This document shows, piece by piece, positions 30,301 through 33,084 of a stretch of 33,084 bases of DNA. The notes beneath the pieces are model-generated. The model did not search any database, had not been told where the DNA came from, and was given only the letters and a program-made list of their open reading frames with translations. Numbering within the stretch: the first letter of the stretch is position 1; each line of letters opens with the position of its first letter. Where the stretch lies: contig JABGQT010000046.1 of assembly GCA_018648685.1 (NCBI GenBank), positions 1 through 33,084 of the forward strand. Direction: 5' to 3'. The position numbers and the translations under genes are program-made. This stretch comes from Anaerolineae bacterium (lineage in GTDB: Bacteria; Chloroflexota; Anaerolineae; Anaerolineales; Villigracilaceae).

Positions 30301-30933
30301 TTTGCTATGCGCCGTGCGGACATAATCTTGCAAGAGAATTTCTTCGATGGTTACAAAAGTAACACGGCTAATCTGCGCCAGAGGGCGGGCAGCAAGCACG
30401 AGCGCAGGCAGAATCATCCGTTTATCCCAGCCCAAACCGCCAACAGGAAGGAATTCCGAGCCGGTTGCCTGCGAAATTTTTATCACAGCAATTTGAAGGA
30501 GCATTGCCATAAAGAAGCTCGGGACAGAGATGCCAATGATCGAAAGCATTATCATCAAAAGAGAACGCCCTGATCTTTTCCCCGCCGCCAAAACCCCAAG
30601 TATCACCCCAAATACTGTTGCCACAAGCAAAGAAACTGCCAATAAACCAAAGCTACGAAGGATAAGCTCTGGGGCAAGTTCTATTACTGGCTCGGGTAAG
30701 AGAGAGAAACCACCTGCTGTGGTCTCGCCAAAATCTCCCTGTATCGCTTTCCCCCCATAGGCAATGGATTTACGCAATGCTTCTGGCATGGCATTTTCCA
30801 GGGGAACACCGCGCGCCATATCCAATCCCATGAAGCTCAGGAAAAGAATAAAGCCCAAAATAAGCACGCCAAATAGCAGGCGCTGTCCAAGCGCCAGAAA
30901 AATGCTCTTCTTCATTGTTTGTGTTTTGCTCAT
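27361..30933 (-). CDS. Fused DppB-DppC permease with C-terminal M28-peptidase-like domain
   Basis: From the ATG at 30933 this is about 1190 residues. Residues 7-310 are a DppB/OppB-type permease (EAA loop at about 206-227). Residues 381-671 are a DppC/OppC-type permease (HPWGTDMLGRD near 436, EAA loop at about 554-574). An extra membrane helix at about 685-701 should place residues 716-1190 outside. That last part resembles an M28 aminopeptidase (GANDNASG with Asp1012, GEG with Glu1046, Asp1079 in VDLRG). The first ligand His is Gln994, the second Glu of GEE is Gly1047 and the final His is replaced by Asp near 1140, so activity is doubtful. An upstream ATG at 31020 lies inside a repeat and is not favoured; no clear ribosome site is seen. 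Confidence 0.85.
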   Translation of the reverse strand: MSKTQTMKKSIFLALGQRLLFGVLILGFILFLSFMGLDMARGVPLENAMPEALRKSIAYGGKAIQGDFGETTAGGFSLLPEPVIELAPELILRSFGLLAVSLLVATVFGVILGVLAAGKRSGRSLLMIMLSIIGISVPSFFMAMLLQIAVIKISQATGSEFLPVGGLGWDKRMILPALVLAARPLAQISRVTFVTIEEILLQDYVRTAHSKGLRQRVVTGVHVFRNAAISILTTVALSLRFSLSSLPVVEFFFGWSGIGFTLLKAISQRDDNLTIILALSLGALVIFVNIVLDILYHLIDPRLADAARGVYREGNKGLLQWLRDLRDGFKQRSKDKERDSGSPFTQLVKEKLDAAESETAALPELKSDRTKGRKRAWIQGTLGNIPFMVGGVILLSLFLVIVFGPQLSPHSPYTTQGLVIEDGNFSVPPFEPSETHPWGTDMLGRDMMSLVLSGAQQTLFLATAVVLARIFVGFLLGAIAGWLAGSRIDRIIVGFAEIIAAFPTLLLAMILVLAFGIRRGIDPFVIALGFVGWGEIMQFVRGEVMMIHPKLFIESAVALGARSPRIIWRHVLPNLIPSLVSIIVLEMGAVLMLLGELGFIGIFIGGGAFAELDIAGAPFHYSDVPEWGAMLSNLRTYTRSYPWMAIYPAGAFFISIMGFNLFGEGIRRLIERVGVEVTRLFANRYTFLASALAVTAFFWLRGSTGDIVFYQQQASQFDGEQALGHVAVLTNPVFDGRALGSGGMDLAADYIASEFKNLGIQPAGEKATFFQTRSRSFETLTSIPVFEVDDGKAAPLYREDYVEYGPGYYRNLGDVEGSVRFVATGELLNLGTWFGPNIPALRGVDYGGEILLVLSEEAANELADVSKAGVLIVTDDEKRLKERYTLSARDPIWIMFGTNREEGADIPTMWISEEMANRLLAESGYNVTELRHLSDDLGQDEIFDFEIDTNLRMKIEGEIHENVEAKHVIGYMPGTAGVAGEGQFDDKMIVVFAQYDQPPLLPDGQIPVGANDNASGVGMMLELIRTMQESGYQPYKTFLFVAYSGEGLEGGEYVQTDVEKFLSAKTGFSSAYEVETIVDLRGLGAKEGNQLLLSVGGSLRLANIFEDAAKRMRTPTERTGERVDISIVFDNGASLNNGDDAPRIGLLWEGWDLTAGTTLDTYEKVSAAHLDEGGESLTLALMTLGRETQH

Positions 30934-31001
30934 AGTTTTTTGTTTTGTTTTTTTGAAAACGTCCCTCGTCGCCCCCCTGCTCCTTGCTCCACTCGGAGCT
31001 T

Positions 31002-31028
31002 CCCCCCAAATGCTTCGCATTTAGGGGG
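31002..31028. repeat. Dispersed hairpin repeat, copy 2
   Basis: This is the second copy of the repeat at 1520-1546, with arms CCCCCCAAATGC and GCATTTAGGGGG around TTC and one C-A mismatch in the stem. It sits between the beta-propeller-like gene and the permease fusion gene. Confidence 0.75.
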
Positions 31029-31038
31029 AAAAGAGAGA

Positions 31039-32802
31039 TTAGTACGCACCCAGGAAATTCACGCCATAAATAGCTAATGTGAGCAGCATATCAACCAGTG
31101 CAGTTACAAAATAGTAACGCAAAGTCGAGGGCACACCCTTTCCGCGTCGGCGGAATCTTTCAGAAAAGAAAATTGCAATAGCAAAAATGATAAAGGGGAC
31201 AATTATGCGTAAGGGCGTTCCCCACCCATCAGCAATATCGATCCAAGCTGAGAAAGGGGTATAGTCCACAAAAGTCGGGAAAACCAGAATTTTTGAACCC
31301 TGATATAAGATCAGAGAGACCATCAAAACAATTTGAGATGACCTGAAGCTGATATTCTCATCATTTTTTACCAGCCGCCAAATCACAACAAGCACCAAAC
31401 CGGGAAAGAGCCACGGGAAAGCGAGCGGAAAAAGCAAAATGCCGGTCATACTTTCCAGTCCACTGGCCAAGATAAGGGTAGAAGCGTCCCGCAATGTTGG
31501 ACGATCAATGATCGCTCGGATTTCGGGATCCATTGTTGTATAGTAGACAGCTTCTTTGTCAAATCCCTCCCGCCAGACCAAATGGATATTGCCATCAGCA
31601 TCTGCTGCCAAAACCGGGTCACCTGAAATCTCCTGTGTTTTCGTCGCAAAGCTATAGCCTTTGTAAATACCATTTTCCATAAAGGCAACAGCGATCTGAA
31701 CATAGCCATCCAAACGATGTTGCTGCTGCGCCGCCAACGCAAGCGCCATTTCGCCACGCGGGTTTTGGATAAGTGAAGGCGCATAAACAAAGGGCGTTGT
31801 TCGGTTAATAAGAGAAGCTGGCACCAACTCGCTATAAGAATAACCCCCATCTTTAGGCTGAAAAAGCGGCTCTTCGTAGGGCAGCACCCAAATATCATCC
31901 TGACTCGAAACTTCTTCAGGCACTCCAAGGGGAAAACTCACAAACTCCGTGCGCGCTGTTCCTGCCTCCAAACCGGATTGGTCAAGAATAGACCAGAAAA
32001 TATATACCTGCTCATCCGAAATGCCCATTCTGGGACCATTAAGGCTCGCCCCCGTCCCCAATGCGATATGGTGGATATTCTCCGGCGTATGAGCAAAACC
32101 TGCATCAAGTTCTGCATAGATGAGATCATTATTATTATTGAGCCAGGATAAATGGATTTGATCATCAGCCCCCAAGGCAATACTCGGATTTGAACCCTTC
32201 TCCGCGACGCTCGTGATTTGGGCTTGCTTCTGACCATCGGCAGATACGCCTGTCAAATGGATGCTGCCAGAGTTCGTATCGTCCCAGACAACCCAGAAAC
32301 CCCCATCAGAATCCCCTACTGCTTCAAAACGACGGACACCGAAGCTTGCATCTGAGAGCATTTTTGGCTCAGTTTGGAGCGTACCTTCAAGATCAATTTC
32401 TGCATACCAGAGTTGCCATTTTTGTGATGAATCTACGCGTGTAGCCCATAATAAGCGTAAGGAATTCTGCTGCGTCATAAAAATACGTGGAGCACGCATT
32501 TCGCCTTGAATTTGAACGACATCTTTCTCTTCAACGACACGAGCGCTCTCGCCAAGCTGGACGTACCGGATACCGGTCTTACCGGCATCCGCTTCAAAGG
32601 GCCAAACAAGATGAATAGCAGAGCCATCGTCTTCAACAACCATGCCAAGGGTTCCTGAAGCATCAGCGCCAACGGGCACACCACGCCCCCAATCGGTTGA
32701 GGGTTTCCGTGTCCGTGCCGGACCAGAGCTATAGCTGATAAGCAGCCATAGAGCAACTACAAATGCCAGCGCTATTAAGAGGGATTTTCCACGTTTTTTC
32801 AA
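31039..32802 (-). CDS. Membrane protein with extracytoplasmic beta-propeller-like repeats
   Basis: This protein of about 587 residues starts with a basic signal anchor (KKRGKSLLIALAFVVALWLLI). It continues with about 430 residues of repeats in which a hydrophobic-hydrophobic-W strand recurs (IHLVWPF, LRLLWATR, FWVVWDD, IHLSWLN, VYIFWSI, IHLVWRE), as in BNR/sialidase-like propellers. It ends with four membrane helices. No enzyme active site is recognised; the repeats probably bind a ligand or partner. A TTG at 32847 is open, but it lies inside the terminator hairpin. The TTG at 32802 has GGAG eight bases upstream and gives a proper signal anchor, so it is chosen. It lies upstream of the DppBC-M28 fusion on the same strand, suggesting one transport-related complex. 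Confidence 0.7.
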   Translation of the reverse strand: MKKRGKSLLIALAFVVALWLLISYSSGPARTRKPSTDWGRGVPVGADASGTLGMVVEDDGSAIHLVWPFEADAGKTGIRYVQLGESARVVEEKDVVQIQGEMRAPRIFMTQQNSLRLLWATRVDSSQKWQLWYAEIDLEGTLQTEPKMLSDASFGVRRFEAVGDSDGGFWVVWDDTNSGSIHLTGVSADGQKQAQITSVAEKGSNPSIALGADDQIHLSWLNNNNDLIYAELDAGFAHTPENIHHIALGTGASLNGPRMGISDEQVYIFWSILDQSGLEAGTARTEFVSFPLGVPEEVSSQDDIWVLPYEEPLFQPKDGGYSYSELVPASLINRTTPFVYAPSLIQNPRGEMALALAAQQQHRLDGYVQIAVAFMENGIYKGYSFATKTQEISGDPVLAADADGNIHLVWREGFDKEAVYYTTMDPEIRAIIDRPTLRDASTLILASGLESMTGILLFPLAFPWLFPGLVLVVIWRLVKNDENISFRSSQIVLMVSLILYQGSKILVFPTFVDYTPFSAWIDIADGWGTPLRIIVPFIIFAIAIFFSERFRRRGKGVPSTLRYYFVTALVDMLLTLAIYGVNFLGAY

Positions 32803-32816
32803 AGTTATTGCTCCAG

Positions 32817-32856
32817 CGAAAGAAAAACTGCGGACGCTTTCTTGCAATCCGCAGTT
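32817..32856 (-). terminator. Intrinsic terminator after the dppC-like gene
   Basis: On the minus strand AACTGCGGA and TCCGCAGTT form a 9-bp stem around a 13-base loop, followed by TTTCTTTCG. It lies about 60 bases beyond the stop of the partial DppC gene and partly overlaps the leader of the beta-propeller-like gene, so it may act as an attenuator between them. Confidence 0.75.
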
Positions 32857-32914
32857 CTTTTTCTGTCTATTTTTTTATACCCCAGCCCAATCAACCTTTA
32901 TAGCAAGAAAGAAG

Positions 32915-33084
32915 CTATTGTTTTTGGCGGGGGTCAAATGCATCTCGCAAACCGTCTCCGAGGAAGTTGAAAGCCAATGTCGTTAGCGATAAGGCCACAG
33001 CGGGAACCAATATCTGGTTGGGATAAGACCGCAATCCCTTCACCCCTTCAGAGATCATAATACCCCAACTCGGGGTTGGCGCGT
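32915..33084 (-). CDS. DppC-like ABC permease, C-terminal fragment
   Basis: Only the last 55 residues are in the window. The frame enters at 33082 and ends at a TAG whose complement is 32915-32917. It reads PTPSWGIMISEGVKGLRSYP, then a membrane helix (VALSLTTLAFNFLG) and the typical DppC ending GDGLRDAFDPR. This is the end of the permease that pairs with DppB in dipeptide/oligopeptide ABC transporters. Because a further DppB-DppC pair is fused downstream, the locus holds at least two DppC-type units. Confidence 0.85.
   Translation of the reverse strand, partial: APTPSWGIMISEGVKGLRSYPNQILVPAVALSLTTLAFNFLGDGLRDAFDPRQKQ

Noticed and set aside
30934-31020. N-terminal extension of the DppBC-M28 fusion starting at 31020
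   Set aside because: The extension is encoded partly by the palindromic repeat at 31002-31028 and reads as a non-membrane Arg-rich stretch. DppB-type proteins normally start near the first helix, so the ATG at 30933 or 30915 is more likely.
32803-32847. Start of the beta-propeller-like protein at the TTG at 32847
   Set aside because: That codon lies in the loop of a terminator hairpin. The TTG at 32802 has a well-spaced GGAG and yields a standard signal anchor.
1-33084. CRISPR array, rRNA or tRNA genes, prophage, or transposase gene
   Set aside because: No regularly spaced repeats, cloverleaf-type sequences with conserved tRNA arms, rRNA segments, phage structural genes or transposase motifs were found by reading both strands.

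Overview
The window looks like a piece of a mid-GC bacterial chromosome, most likely Chloroflexota (Anaerolineae-like). This is inferred from gene content: a stand-alone bacterial Elp3, a split methylmalonyl-CoA mutase whose catalytic subunit lacks the B12 domain, a branched-chain-amino-acid-type (LIV) ABC operon carrying two acyl-CoA ligases, and many small dispersed palindromic repeats. No rRNA, tRNA, CRISPR array, phage gene or transposase gene was seen.

Layout. Positions 1-3060 are accessory: the tail of a saccharopine-dehydrogenase-like gene, a NUDIX hydrolase, a class I glutamine amidotransferase, a B3/4-domain protein, a cupin gene cut off after its first residues, and a small membrane protein. 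From 3098 to 5837, on the minus strand, lie homoserine dehydrogenase, a divergent serine-hydroxymethyltransferase-like gene and an HsmA-like membrane protein. The SHMT-like gene sits between two copies of the last ~40 bp of the homoserine dehydrogenase gene, so it appears to be an insertion. Methylmalonyl-CoA mutase (5953-7632) and a YcxB-like gene follow. A TetR regulator and a lipoprotein alpha/beta hydrolase (8650-10861) carry two identical 15-bp operators. From 10874 to 15948 lie RNase HII and a Trm9-like methyltransferase, divergent from elp3, which is followed by tauE-like, HIT and Usp genes.

From 16159 to 27329 a plus-strand LIV-type operon runs livG, acyl-CoA ligase, livH, livM, a 113-bp MITE-like element, a CBS-ACT protein, substrate-binding protein 1 (frameshifted), a truncated livF, substrate-binding protein 2, livF and a PaaK-like ligase. 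The binding-protein/livF part is a tandem duplication of about 1.7 kb whose junction falls at an 8-bp microhomology. The two binding proteins differ almost only in a central block. The natural reading is import of a carboxylate followed by CoA activation, but the substrate cannot be read from the sequence.

The minus-strand end (27361-33084) encodes an unusual peptide-transporter-like locus: a DppC tail, a membrane protein with beta-propeller-like repeats, and a polypeptide of about 1190 residues fusing DppB, DppC and an extracytoplasmic M28-peptidase-like domain that has lost several metal ligands.

The strongest leads are (1) the elp3/trm9-like pair, a possible bacterial route to an mcm5U-like wobble base; (2) the DppB-DppC-pseudo-M28 fusion; (3) the tandem binding-protein duplication with clustered divergence; and (4) the SHMT-like insertion with altered active-site residues.
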